The notes beneath the pieces were generated by a model. It ran no database searches, was not told where the DNA came from, and saw only the letters and a program-made list of their open reading frames with translations. The position numbers and the translations under genes were made by a program. From assembly GCA_963708905.1 (NCBI GenBank), contig CAVPUV010000081.1, positions 198,269 through 262,268 of the forward strand: a DNA stretch of 64,000 nt, in the 5' to 3' direction. This DNA comes from SHZL01 sp963708905 (GTDB taxonomy: Bacteria; Pseudomonadota; Gammaproteobacteria; Xanthomonadales; SZUA-36). Shown piece by piece: positions 33,186-41,875 of this stretch. Numbering within the stretch: the first letter of the stretch is position 1; each line of letters opens with the position of its first letter.

Positions 33186-34526
33186 TTACCGGATGCTGGC
33201 CCGCCAGCGCACGGGCAAGGATTTGACGCCCCGCTGGAAGTTCGAGCGCAGATAACGGGGCGGCGCGGCAGGCTCTATGGTCTCAAAACGCCGGATCAAC
33301 TCAAGGAATATCGCCCGCATCTGCGCCACCGCCAGTTGCGCCCCCAGACAAAAATGCGGGCCGTAGCCGAAGCTCAGATGGGGATTCGGTTTTCGCCGGA
33401 TGGAAAATTCCGTCGGGTGATGGAATTCGCGCTCGTCGTAATTGGCGGACAGGAATGAAACCACCACCTTATCCCCCGCGGTGATCTTAGCCCCGGCGAG
33501 CCCGGTATCCTGGCAGGCGGTACGGCGAAAATTCATGACCGGGGTCCACCAGCGCAACATCTCCTCCACGGCAGCAGGTACGAGAGCAGGGTCGGCCTGC
33601 ATCGCCTGCCAGGCATCGGGGTGCTGCAGCAGCGCAATCATGCCGCCCGGGATACCGTTACGAAGGGTCTCGTTGCCGGCCACGGCGAACAGCCAGAACA
33701 TGTTCTCGAACTCCTCTATGGTGACGATTCCGGCGGCGTCATCCACCTGGGCCAGCAAAATCGACACGACGTCATCCGCCGGATTGCCACGCTTGTATTC
33801 CGCCAGCAAATGAGCATAACGGTACAGGTCGTCCATGCCACTGCGGGAGCGCGGGTCCGGCATCTGGCCGTTGGCGTCCGGCCGCGGCCGCAGCTTGAGG
33901 GCCTCCCGTGCCATCATGCTGCCGCCCTGCGGGTTGAAAGCGCTGGAGACGGCGTATTCCGGATCCTGATAACCGATGACCCGGTTGGCCCAATCGAACA
34001 TCAGATAGCGATCCTGCTGTGGCAGGCCGAATATATCGGCCAGGCACAGCAAGGGCATGTCGGAGGCGATATCCTTGACGAAATCGCACTCGCCTTCGGT
34101 CGCGCCGCCGATCACGTTGTCGACAATGGCTGTGGCGTGCTGGCGGATTTTCGCCTCCAGCTGGGCCACGGCTTTTGAGGTGAACGCATTGATCAGCAGC
34201 CGGCGCAGACGCGTATGCTCCGGCGGATCCATATTGAGCATCATCTGCTGCACATAGCTGAGGTCCGCGGGTGTTGCCGGGTCACGCAGCTGGGTGGCGC
34301 CCAGTTGCGAGGAGAACCGTTTCGGGTTCTTCAGGACCTGCATGCATTCGGCATGGCGCAGCACCAGCCAGAATCCGCGACCACCCGGCCATTGCGCCAG
34401 TTTATGTTCTTCTACCCAAATCACCGCTGCCTGCTGCCGCAACGCCGCCAGCTCGGCGATGGGCGCGCCCTGTTCATAGCGCATGGGGTCGTACAGGCAT
34501 TCGAGGGCAGTCTGGGAATGGGTCAT
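33186..34526 (-). CDS. Cytochrome P450
   Basis: 446 residues, soluble bacterial class I type. Heme loop LSFGYGPHFCLGAQLA supplies the Cys ligand (~res 387). The I-helix oxygen-activation region reads FAVAGNETLRNG, with Asn-Glu-Thr as in steroid-degrading CYP125-like enzymes. MNMDPPEHTRLRRL is the conserved C-helix region. Probably oxidises a lipid or steroid-like substrate; no ferredoxin or reductase gene is adjacent. ATG 34526 is preferred to an extended frame from 34604. It forms a three-gene leftward cluster with the thioesterase and the CMD gene. Confidence 0.93.
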   Translation of the reverse strand: MTHSQTALECLYDPMRYEQGAPIAELAALRQQAAVIWVEEHKLAQWPGGRGFWLVLRHAECMQVLKNPKRFSSQLGATQLRDPATPADLSYVQQMMLNMDPPEHTRLRRLLINAFTSKAVAQLEAKIRQHATAIVDNVIGGATEGECDFVKDIASDMPLLCLADIFGLPQQDRYLMFDWANRVIGYQDPEYAVSSAFNPQGGSMMAREALKLRPRPDANGQMPDPRSRSGMDDLYRYAHLLAEYKRGNPADDVVSILLAQVDDAAGIVTIEEFENMFWLFAVAGNETLRNGIPGGMIALLQHPDAWQAMQADPALVPAAVEEMLRWWTPVMNFRRTACQDTGLAGAKITAGDKVVVSFLSANYDEREFHHPTEFSIRRKPNPHLSFGYGPHFCLGAQLAVAQMRAIFLELIRRFETIEPAAPPRYLRSNFQRGVKSLPVRWRASIR

Positions 34527-34653
34527 GGAATGAGTCCCGGTATCAGCCTGACAGCGCCAATAAAAACTGACGCCGCCCGTCAGCTGGCGAAAAACAGTTC
34601 CCAATCATCAACTGGGAAATCGTATTCGCTATCTGCCAAAGTCTGGCCCTTGG

Positions 34654-35100
34654 CTAAGCTGAAGACCGGATACACACAACGGGCACGTCCGCCTGGCGCA
34701 GCACACTCTCGGCGACACTCCCCACCAGCAGGTTTTTCAGACCGGTGCGTCCGTGGGTGCCGATGACGATCAGGTCGGCATGGCTCTGTTTGGCCGCATC
34801 GTTGACCAGATCGACGGGTCGGCCTAAACGCACGATCTCATCGACATCGCTGAGATCCGCGGCATGTTGTTGCACAAACTTGCTGAGCTTGGCCCTTTGC
34901 TTCCCCAGAGCGCTTTGAACCATTTCGTCCTCATGCGCCGCCGAAGCATTCGCGTTCAGTTCGATATCGGTCAATGGCAGGGCATTGAAAACGTCCATGG
35001 CGGCGCCGAGCTGCCGGGCCAAAGCGGCTGCATGACGCAAGGCCTTGGCGGAAACAGCGGAGAAATCAACCGCAACTAAAATACGCTTAACTTTATCCAT
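34654..35100 (-). CDS. Universal stress protein (UspA-like, ATP-binding)
   Basis: 148 residues. RILVAVDFSAVSAKALRHAA at the start and VIGTHGRTGLKNLLVGSVAE near the end (G-x2-G-x9-G-S) form the ATP-binding site, so this is the ATP-binding branch of the family. Single Usp domain, cytoplasmic. Typically induced in stress or growth arrest. Upstream, 35101-35194 is AT-rich and holds its promoter. Confidence 0.93.
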   Translation of the reverse strand: MDKVKRILVAVDFSAVSAKALRHAAALARQLGAAMDVFNALPLTDIELNANASAAHEDEMVQSALGKQRAKLSKFVQQHAADLSDVDEIVRLGRPVDLVNDAAKQSHADLIVIGTHGRTGLKNLLVGSVAESVLRQADVPVVCIRSSA

Positions 35101-35194
35101 GGCTGCAACCCTTTTTTTTATTTTAAGCGAGTAGTTTATTGACCAAGTTGATGCATATCAGCAATCGGCACGAGGGCCGGTTGGGTTGCGGTGC

Positions 35195-36562
35195 TCATTG
35201 AAAGTCGCGGGCACCATCGCTTGCGTCTGCCAGCTGCGGCAACCGCACCGGCGTGCCGGTTTCGTCGAGGTCGCGCGCGATGCGCTGGGCAACGGCCACG
35301 GCGTCAGCCCGGGAAAGGTAAGGACCGGCCAGCACCTGGTATTGCCCGCCCTGCGCCAGGCGCTGGGCCGGAATGGGCGGGCCCTGGTAGCCGAGCATGG
35401 CCACCAGCCGGCGCGCGCTGCGCTCGGAATTGAAACTGCCGAGATCGACATACCAGTCGCCGTCTTTGGGCACTGGCGGCGGTTGCGGCGCCGGCAACAG
35501 GGGGGCGGCCGGCAGGCCGGCCAGATAGCTTTCGGCTGCCGGCGCTCCGGTGGCAACAGGCAGCGGATAACCTGCCCGGCGGTCGGCATAAGCCAGTGCG
35601 CGCTCACGATCTATGGCCATCCGCTCTGCCGGCAGCTGGTGGGCCTGGGCCGCTTCGATGGCCTGTGCCACCGCGGCGGCGCCGGTCTTGCCGCCGGCCG
35701 CGGTTGCCGGCGCATGGGCCTCCAGCAGCAGCCCGTCGGGGCTGGTGCCGACGAGATAGGGCTGATCGACCACTGTGACCGGCGTTCCCACCGGTACATC
35801 CGCGAACAGCGTGACGATATCTTCCGGATAGAGCTGGATGCAGCCGTGACTCACCCGCATACCGATGCCGGCCGGCTTGTTGGTGCCGTGAATCAGGATG
35901 CTGGGCCAGCCCAGGCGCAGGGCGTGGCTGCCGAGCGGGTTGTCCGGCCCCGGCGGCACCACCGCCGGCAGCGGATTGCCTTTGGCGGCGCTCTCGCGAC
36001 GAATCGATGCCGGCACCGTCCAGGGTGGGCTGACGTGTTTTTTCGCAATTTCGGTATTGCCGAGCGGGGTGGACCAGCCCTCGCGGCCGATCCCGATCGG
36101 ATGTGTGACTACCCGCCGCGGCTCGCCCTCCGCCGCCGGCGGATAATAAAACAGCCGGCGCGCGGCCAGATTGATGACGATCCCCTCGCGCGGGGCGTCG
36201 GGCAGCACATGGGCCAGCGGCAGGAGCACCCGTTCGCCCGCCACCGGCGTCCAGTGATCAACCCCCGGATTGGCGGCGATGATGTCGTCGTAGCCGAGAT
36301 CATAGGCGCGGGCGATGTCCAGCAATGTCTCTTCGCCCTGGACGCGGGTGAAATACAGGCGTCCGATGACTTCCGCGTTCGCGTCAAGCTCGAAGCTATT
36401 GAGCGCAAAGGGCTCCTGCGGCGCTGCGTGGGGCGCAAAATCGGGGATCTCGCGCGGCGGCCAGCCGGCACAGCCGGACAGCATCAACGCCAGCAGCGCG
36501 AGCCAGTGGATCCCGCCGGGCAGGCGGTGGGTGGTCGATAACAAAGCCATGGCGGGATCCAT
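35195..36562 (-). CDS. L,D-transpeptidase lipoprotein with LysM-like and SPOR domains
   Basis: 455 residues. Lipobox in LALLALMLSGCAG makes it a lipoprotein. A LysM-like segment (GEETLLDIARAYDLGYDDII) is followed by the YkuD catalytic domain (~res 125-260) with HGTNKPAGIGMRVSHGCIQL: His and Cys of the SHGC motif are present. A proline/alanine-rich linker leads to a C-terminal SPOR domain (GDWYVDLGSFNSERSARRLV, YQVLAGPYLSRADAVAVAQR) that binds denuded peptidoglycan. It probably crosslinks peptidoglycan or attaches outer-membrane protein at the septum. ATG 36562 or 36550. An opposite-strand reading frame across it is a shadow. Confidence 0.93.
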   Translation of the reverse strand: MDPAMALLSTTHRLPGGIHWLALLALMLSGCAGWPPREIPDFAPHAAPQEPFALNSFELDANAEVIGRLYFTRVQGEETLLDIARAYDLGYDDIIAANPGVDHWTPVAGERVLLPLAHVLPDAPREGIVINLAARRLFYYPPAAEGEPRRVVTHPIGIGREGWSTPLGNTEIAKKHVSPPWTVPASIRRESAAKGNPLPAVVPPGPDNPLGSHALRLGWPSILIHGTNKPAGIGMRVSHGCIQLYPEDIVTLFADVPVGTPVTVVDQPYLVGTSPDGLLLEAHAPATAAGGKTGAAAVAQAIEAAQAHQLPAERMAIDRERALAYADRRAGYPLPVATGAPAAESYLAGLPAAPLLPAPQPPPVPKDGDWYVDLGSFNSERSARRLVAMLGYQGPPIPAQRLAQGGQYQVLAGPYLSRADAVAVAQRIARDLDETGTPVRLPQLADASDGARDFQ

Positions 36563-36896
36563 TCTAGCCGCTTGCCGCCCCGCAGCGGTAATCCGAATTT
36601 TCGAACCGGCGCCAGTTGTTCGGTGGCACAGCAGGAATCGCCGCTATCGTCCGCAAAGAACTGGCAATGAGCTGGTTGCAGGCGGGCAAGAACGCATTGT
36701 CGTGCCGACGGGGGTACCATCCAACCCCGCTCATTCGGATGATGAACTACGCGCAACAATATACTCATGTCATCAACCAGCATCCGCTTCAGGGTCCAGT
36801 GCTCCGGCCCCTTGCCAGGGCTGAAGTTGCGCGAATTTGGCGCATTTCTCGACTTTGGGCACAGCATTATGGCGAATTTCTACTTTTGTGAATGAT
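36563..36896. other. Intergenic region upstream of the first Fic gene, no supported gene
   Basis: About 330 bases between the divergent LD-transpeptidase and Fic genes. A 91-codon + strand frame exists at 36616-36891 but has no recognisable domain, ribosome site or coding bias, so it is not called. Confidence 0.5.
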
Positions 36897-36980
36897 TTTC
36901 GACGCGATTTGGATTATATTGAATTTCGACGTAGACCTAGAAATTCACATAAATTTCGACAACCGTGAAAGATTTTCGAC
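36897..36980. promoter_or_regulatory. Four direct TTTCGAC repeats before the Fic gene
   Basis: TTTCGAC occurs at 36897-36903, 36924-36930, 36954-36960 and 36974-36980, the last one 2 bases from the ATG. Intervals are 27, 30 and 20 bases, close to helical multiples, in an AT-rich stretch. Looks like an operator array for a repressor acting on this gene. Confidence 0.55.
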
Positions 36981-36982
36981 CA

Positions 36983-38524
36983 ATGAAACTGCAATTTGAA
37001 CAACCAGTGGCCTTTCAAGGGACTATCGTCCCGGCGGGTAGCCGTCTAACCGGACTCGCCGCGCTGGCGCACGGGCTGAACCTGCAAGCCCCGGTCAGAG
37101 CGGCGAGTTGCGTGTCCGAAGGCCATGTGCGCGGCAGTCAACGGCAGAACCAATCTTGGCGTGTATTCGACAAGCGCTACTGGCCCGGCGATCTCGTTAC
37201 CGATCACATCAGTTTTGCGCTGCGCCATGAAAACATCGATTTGTTGGTACTCAAGCGTGCGTTCGAAGCCATTGATGAGAACGCGCTTGTAGACTTCATC
37301 AAGTCCGCACCGACCGGCGTCGAGACACGACGTACCTGGTTTTTTTACGAAACGCTCACCGGGAAGAAACTCGCTCTTGAAGATGCGGGAACGGTTGGTG
37401 CGGTCGATGCGCTTGACCCCAAAGCTTACTTTACCGGCAAGGCGCGCTTGTCGCGCCGCCACCGCGTGCGGGACAATCTTCTCGGCGCGGGTGGCTACGT
37501 ACCGGTGCTCCGCCGCACCGGGAAACTTGAGGAATTCCTGAAAAAAAATCTCGCGCAGAAAGCCACTGAAACCACCGGGCGGACGGGTGGGCATCTTGTC
37601 GCACGGGCTGCGAGTTTTCTGCTCCTCGCGGATAGTCGTGCGAGTTTCGAGATCGAAGGGGAACGTCCGCCGCGTGGCCGTCTTGAGCGGTGGGGCCGCG
37701 CGGTGCTGCAGGCGGGCAAAAACAAGCTGAGTATCGAGGAATTGGTACGTCTACACAGTGTTGTCATTGAAGATACGCGTTTCACGCATGCCGGGCTGCG
37801 ATACGACGGCGTGTTCCTTGGGGAGCGTGATCTGAACGGCGATCCCCTGCCGGAATTTATCGGGGCGCGGCCTGACCAACTTCAGGAGTTGCTTGCGGGG
37901 TTGATCGCCGCCAATGAACGCATGCGTCAATGCACGCTCGATCCAGTCTTGCAGGCAGCGGCAACGGCATTCGGCTTTGTTTATATCCATCCCTTTCAAG
38001 ATGGCAATGGCCGCGTCCATCGCTGTCTGATCCACCACGTTCTCGCTGAAAGAAAATTCACACCGCCCGGCATGGTATTTCCGGTCTCATCGGTGTTGCT
38101 CGACCGCATTGACAATTACCGCACCGCTCTGCAAGACCATTCCGGGCCGCTCATGGACTATGTTAAATGGAAGCCAACTCCTGATCACAACGTTACGGTG
38201 CTGAACGATACCGCTGATTTGTACCGCTACTTCGATTGCACGGCCGCGGCGGAGTTTCTCTTTGAGTGTGTGGCTCGCACGGTTGAACATGACCTGCCCC
38301 AGGGAATCGACTATCTGCGCCGCCATGACGAGGCGCAGCGCCGTATCATGGAGGCCGTCGAAATGCCAGACCGCCTGGCGCAAAACCTGATTATGTTCAT
38401 GCGCCAAAATGACGGTAAGTTGGCAAACAGGCGCCGCGAAAAGGAGTTTGCCGCTCTCACGGATGACGAAGTCACTCGCGTCGAAGAGATTTACCTCGAG
38501 ACCTTTGCCGAAGAACAGGACTGA
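36983..38524 (+). CDS. Fic-family protein with intact active site and inhibitory motif
   Basis: 513 residues. The Fic core has YIHPFQDGNGRVHRCL (~res 333-348), a full HPFx(D/E)GNGRxxR motif, so AMP-transfer (or related nucleotide transfer) from ATP onto a protein hydroxyl is expected. SRASFEIEGERPP (~res 217-229) contains S-x3-E-G, the inhibitory helix motif found in cis ahead of the domain (class II). The N-terminal 200 residues contain the expected helical region seen in large Fic proteins of this type; C-terminal ~100 residues are helical. ATG 36983 or GTG 36965. Lies just outside the outermost tRNA-derived repeat (38597). Confidence 0.92.
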   Translation: MKLQFEQPVAFQGTIVPAGSRLTGLAALAHGLNLQAPVRAASCVSEGHVRGSQRQNQSWRVFDKRYWPGDLVTDHISFALRHENIDLLVLKRAFEAIDENALVDFIKSAPTGVETRRTWFFYETLTGKKLALEDAGTVGAVDALDPKAYFTGKARLSRRHRVRDNLLGAGGYVPVLRRTGKLEEFLKKNLAQKATETTGRTGGHLVARAASFLLLADSRASFEIEGERPPRGRLERWGRAVLQAGKNKLSIEELVRLHSVVIEDTRFTHAGLRYDGVFLGERDLNGDPLPEFIGARPDQLQELLAGLIAANERMRQCTLDPVLQAAATAFGFVYIHPFQDGNGRVHRCLIHHVLAERKFTPPGMVFPVSSVLLDRIDNYRTALQDHSGPLMDYVKWKPTPDHNVTVLNDTADLYRYFDCTAAAEFLFECVARTVEHDLPQGIDYLRRHDEAQRRIMEAVEMPDRLAQNLIMFMRQNDGKLANRRREKEFAALTDDEVTRVEEIYLETFAEEQD

Positions 38525-38596
38525 GAAAGAAAGGAGTCACAATAAAGTGCCAGAATAACGGGGTGATTGGCGTTGTGAGTCAGTCGTTACCTTAAA

Positions 38597-38665
38597 TGGT
38601 GGCCAGGGGTGGTCGCCCCCGGTCATCCCTGGCCTTCCCGACACCGGGGCATCCGTGCACGATAT
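38597..38665. repeat. Outermost tRNA-Phe 3'-end fragment with degenerate 53-bp repeat
   Basis: TGGTGGCCAGGGGTGG (38597-38612) matches the 3' end of the tRNA-Phe gene (50115-50130) with one mismatch. It is followed by a diverged copy of the 53-bp double-hairpin unit (GTCATCCCTGGCC..., ACACCGGGGCATCCGTGCAC). The tRNA part further in is absent here. Same orientation as the copies at 41022 and 46635. Confidence 0.5.
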
Positions 38666-38681
38666 TTGGGGTCCGATATTT

Positions 38682-38732
38682 GGGGTCAGTGTAAAAATAA
38701 GTGCCCGGGGAAGTTTTTACTCTGACCCCAAT
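38682..38732. repeat. REP-like hairpin, left of the YSC84 gene
   Basis: TGGGGTCAGTGTAAAAAT and AGTTTTTACTCTGACCCCA form an inverted repeat around a short CCGGGG loop. A third copy (GGGGTCAGAGTAAAAACT) lies at 39390-39407 at the far end of the neighbouring gene. This family of GGGGTCAGAGTAAAAA motifs is common as short interspersed repeats in proteobacteria. Confidence 0.6.
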
Positions 38733-38821
38733 TATTACCCCAATTATTCCTGTGCATTCTATTATACTGGTTGCCCAGCGGAATTCGTTGGCAACTTTTT
38801 GGCGTCAGAGGAGGACTTGCA

Positions 38822-39403
38822 ATGAAACAGCGGACTTTGATCTTGATAGCCGTGATCCTCGGGCAAGCAGGCACGGCAGCCCAGGCTGCCGCGACGCTGG
38901 AGGAATGCCAGGCAACAGAGAGCAAGTTTCGGGACTTGGGCAATGTGTCGGAGATGCTGGCCGAATCCTATGGGTATGCCGTGTTTCCGACCATCGGCAA
39001 GGGCGGAATCGGTATCGGTGGGGCGGGCGGCACGGGCTGCGTACTTGCCGGGGGCAGGCATACCGGCAAGGTATCCATGGGCCAGGTGACGATAGGGCTG
39101 CAGTTGGGCGGGCAGGCTTACAGCCAGATCATTCTGTTCAAGAATGCCGACGTCTACAAGGAGTTCACGACTGGTCAATTCGAATTCGGAGCCGACGCCA
39201 CCGCGGTCGCGCTGGTCTACGGTGCCCAGGCAGGGGCTTCGACCAAGGGCGCCTCGGCGAGCGCCGGCGATACCAAAGGCGTCGGCGCCTGGAAGCACGG
39301 CATGGCGGTTTTCACTCTGGCCAAGGGCGGCCTGATGTATGAAGCCTCGATCGGCGGGCAGAAGTTCAATTTCGAGCCGCTGAAGAATTCGGGGTCAGAG
39401 TAA
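38822..39403 (+). CDS. Secreted YSC84/SYLF-domain lipid-binding protein
   Basis: 193 residues: signal peptide (MKQRTLILIAVILGQAGTAA), then the SYLF/YSC84 domain, with AESYGYAVFPTIGKGGIGIG (~res 41-60), LQLGGQAYSQIILF and VALVYGAQAGASTKG. The family binds phosphoinositides in eukaryotes; bacterial members are exported and of unknown function. ATG 38822 has GAGGA 6 bases before it. The last codons, NSGSE and stop, are encoded by the REP-like motif at 39390 (GGGGTCAGAGTAA), so the repeat has replaced the natural 3' end or inserted exactly at it. Confidence 0.87.
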   Translation: MKQRTLILIAVILGQAGTAAQAAATLEECQATESKFRDLGNVSEMLAESYGYAVFPTIGKGGIGIGGAGGTGCVLAGGRHTGKVSMGQVTIGLQLGGQAYSQIILFKNADVYKEFTTGQFEFGADATAVALVYGAQAGASTKGASASAGDTKGVGAWKHGMAVFTLAKGGLMYEASIGGQKFNFEPLKNSGSE

Positions 39404-39407
39404 AAAC
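39390..39407. repeat. REP-like motif overlapping the YSC84 stop codon
   Basis: GGGGTCAGAGTAAAAACT, the reverse complement of the right arm of 38682-38732. The gene's TAA stop is inside it. Confidence 0.6.
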
Positions 39408-39617
39408 TCGATCTGCTCCCGTTGGGGTCGGACCTTCGCAACTTATTAAAAAATATATATCTGGATGTAATTCCAGATGGTATTTGACCGCTAAATTGCC
39501 CACACGGTCAAACCGCGCGTAGTGGATCAGGGAAACCGCGGTGGCGAACGGTTGACCTAGGGAGTGCACGGTGTAGCCTCAGTCCGGAAGTTGCTTTGGA
39601 TTTCCTATCCATTGGCC

Positions 39618-40418
39618 ATGGCTGGAACACGAACGGAAAGCGTTGAGATGAGCCGAGAAGAACTCGAGCGCCGGATTCGGGACTACAAGTGGTACCACGC
39701 CATCGAAGTCGCCCCGGGGCTGGCTACGCCCGGGATGCAGATCAACGTCCCCAGCCAGCAGAAGTCGCTGCGTGCCCTGCGCGGCCTGGATCTGCGCGGC
39801 AAGTCCGTCCTGGACATCGGTTGCCGCGACGGCCTCTTCTCGTTCGAGGCCGAGAAGCTCGGCGCGGCGCGTGTCGTGGGTATCGACAACGACCTATCGC
39901 CCGGCGCCACCGAGTTGCTCATTCCCGCTCTGGGATCGCGGGTGGAGATGCGACAGCTCAACCTGTTCGATCTCAGGCCCGAGACCTTCGGGCGCTTCGA
40001 CGTGGTGCTCTTCCTGGGCACGCTGTACCACCTCCGCTATCCGTTCCGGGCGCTCAAGCTGATGCGCAACGTCCTCGCGGACCACGGGGTCATGGTGATC
40101 GAGACGGCGGTAATTGCAGACGCCAATCGCCACGCCCTGCTGTACTGCCCGGTCGGGGCCGAGAACCCCTACGACGAGACCTCCGTCACGCTCTTCAACA
40201 TGAAGGGACTGAAGGACACGCTGGCGACACTCGAGTTGCGTGCCACTGGTGAGGAGCTGCAGTGCGGATTCAAGCCCGACCCGGAGGGCGACAAGCTCGT
40301 TGTCGATCGGGTGACGCTGGTCTGCCGCCGCGACGCCACCCTGGTCAAGGCCAAGGTGGCGGCCTACTGGGACGGCGTGCACGACCTGCACGCCACGGGT
40401 GCGACCTCGTTCGAGTGA
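39618..40418 (+). CDS. Class I SAM methyltransferase, CmoB/DUF1698-like
   Basis: 266 residues. YKWYHAIEVAPGLATPGMQI at the start resembles the CmoB/DUF1698 substrate-binding region, and GKSVLDIGCRDGLFSFEAEK is a full SAM motif I (~res 64-83). FDVVLFLGTLYHLRYPFRAL follows as motif IV area with post-motif His-Leu-Arg. The enzyme transfers a methyl (or carboxymethyl) group in the cytoplasm; target unknown. It lacks the C-terminal region specific to true CmoB. ATG 39618 preferred; a GTG at 39564 would add 18 residues. Base composition is richer in GC than its neighbours. Confidence 0.8.
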   Translation: MAGTRTESVEMSREELERRIRDYKWYHAIEVAPGLATPGMQINVPSQQKSLRALRGLDLRGKSVLDIGCRDGLFSFEAEKLGAARVVGIDNDLSPGATELLIPALGSRVEMRQLNLFDLRPETFGRFDVVLFLGTLYHLRYPFRALKLMRNVLADHGVMVIETAVIADANRHALLYCPVGAENPYDETSVTLFNMKGLKDTLATLELRATGEELQCGFKPDPEGDKLVVDRVTLVCRRDATLVKAKVAAYWDGVHDLHATGATSFE

Positions 40419-40506
40419 GTGAGGCCTCAACGGTGGACAGGTCGGCAGCGCTCCGGGCATACTTGCCGCCGCAAAGCGCCGGTCGAAAACACCGCTACAG
40501 GATGGA

Positions 40507-40833
40507 TTATTTGTTTGACTCTTTGATCTTCTTGTCTAGCGCGGCGGCTTCGGCTTGCGCTTCGGTGAGGGCGTCCGCCGAGAGTTCCAGCGCAGCTTTA
40601 TCCCTTTTTTCCGCAGCATCATCGTATCCATTCGTTACGGCGACGGAAAACCATATATACGCCTGTTTGTAATCCTGCGGCACAGCGTTGCCAAAGTAAT
40701 ACGCCGCACCCAAATCATACTGGTCGATGCAATCCCCCTGTTCCGCCTTGGCGATCATATCTTCAAGCTCGCCCGCTGCAACCGGATTGCACAATGCGGC
40801 GAACAAGAACGCCAAGACAAGCTGGCGGTTCAT
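40507..40833 (-). CDS. Small exported Sel1-repeat protein
   Basis: 108 residues: signal peptide (LVLAFLFAALCNPVAA), then one to two Sel1-like repeats: IDQYDLGAAYYFGNAVPQDY and QAYIWFSVAVTNGYDDAAEK, ending in a charged helix. Sel1 repeats mediate protein contacts; role unknown. Convergent with the methyltransferase gene, 88 bases apart. Confidence 0.82.
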   Translation of the reverse strand: MNRQLVLAFLFAALCNPVAAGELEDMIAKAEQGDCIDQYDLGAAYYFGNAVPQDYKQAYIWFSVAVTNGYDDAAEKRDKAALELSADALTEAQAEAAALDKKIKESNK

Positions 40834-41021
40834 CTGTCACCCCCGGCGGTTTATCTGGCCTGGAGTTCAGCCTACGCCGTCTCCGTCCGGCACACAACCA
40901 CCAGGCTATTCAGAATGCGCGGGTAAACGAGGCGTTACAAACTCATCAGTCCGATGCCTGGCCGCCCAATCGAATGATTGCTTTGGGTAGAAAGCGGAAC
41001 TTGGCGGAGCCACATGAAAAA

Positions 41022-41285
41022 TGGTGGCCAGAGGCGATCGCTCTCGGCCATCCATGGCCTTCGCGACACCGGTGCATCCATGCACAATGGAATCGAACCA
41101 CCGACACGCGGATTTTCAGTGCCTTAAAAATCAATAAGTTACTGATTTGGCTGGATGAGGCGATCTGCGGAACAGTTGTGGAAAAGCAAGCTGAAACAAC
41201 AGGTTACGTTAGGTTGGCGCAGAGGGCGAAAATTCCGCGGTGTTCCGCAGGTGTACCGGGAATCCGCATGAGAAATTTTCATCAA
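41022..41285. repeat. tRNA-Phe-derived island-end repeat, copy 2
   Basis: Parts in order: a 16-bp tRNA-Phe 3' end (41022-41037, two mismatches), one 53-bp double-hairpin unit (41038-41090), 32 bp identical to the tRNA from the T-arm to the anticodon loop (41089-41120, ending TTTTCAGT), then about 165 bp (41121-41285) that recur after the copy at 46635 with about 93 percent identity by eye. Direct orientation relative to the tRNA gene. The preceding 40834-41021 holds no gene. Confidence 0.75.
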
Positions 41286-41523
41286 CAGACGCCGTGGACC
41301 CGGCTTTCGAGGCAAGTTCTGCGCGGAATGCACGGACGTGTCCGATCTCGTGCTCCCGCAGCGCGGGCTCCAGTGCCGCGGCAGTTCGTTGAGGCCCAGC
41401 CTGATCGGTCTTGCGTCGGGCAATCGTCGTCTTGCCCACCCGCCGCACGCCGGACAGCCAGACGACAGACCGCTGCGTCCAGGCCTGCCGGACGCGTTCC
41501 AGCCAGAGGGGGCGTTCGATCAT
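41286..41523 (-). pseudogene. Truncated AAA+ ATPase (DUF4143-like) gene
   Basis: From ATG 41523: MIERPLWLERVRQAWTQRSV, then VVWLSGVRRVGKTTIA, a Walker A P-loop as in the DUF4143 group of archaeal-type ATPases. Shortly after GKTTIA the similarity ends and the remainder (REHEIGHVRAFRAELA) runs into the island repeat and stops. Walker B, arginine finger and the C-terminal nuclease-like domain are missing. The 352 bases after it (41524-41875) contain no supported gene. Confidence 0.6.
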
Positions 41524-41875
41524 GCCAGAATAATATACGTTTGGCCGTCTATTTATAAAGTATGGTAACGGGATACGAGGGTGACCTGTGAACAGAAACT
41601 TTCTCTGAGAGCTGAACGACTCTGAAGCTACTCGGCAGCCATCGACTTCCGAGTCGAGATGCGACATTGGCTGTTCGTTGAAAGATTCGCAACGCGCAAC
41701 GCGCTGCAGCTCCGCTACCAGGTCCGCGTCGGCGCATGGCACAATTGCCTACCGGCGAGCAGGCCCTCGATCTGCGGCCAGGTGACCAGGAACACCTTGC
41801 TTGCTCTCACCCTGTCGCAGGCACACCTCGCGCGGGAACGAACAACCACTGAAAGGGCAGAGCCGGGAGGCAGTC

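Noticed and set aside
35186..36541. 451-codon + strand reading frame
   Set aside because: Exact antisense of the LD-transpeptidase gene, whose lipobox, SHGC motif and SPOR domain are unmistakable.
36616..36891. 91-codon frame before the first Fic gene
   Set aside because: No homology recognised, no ribosome site, overlaps the operator-like region.
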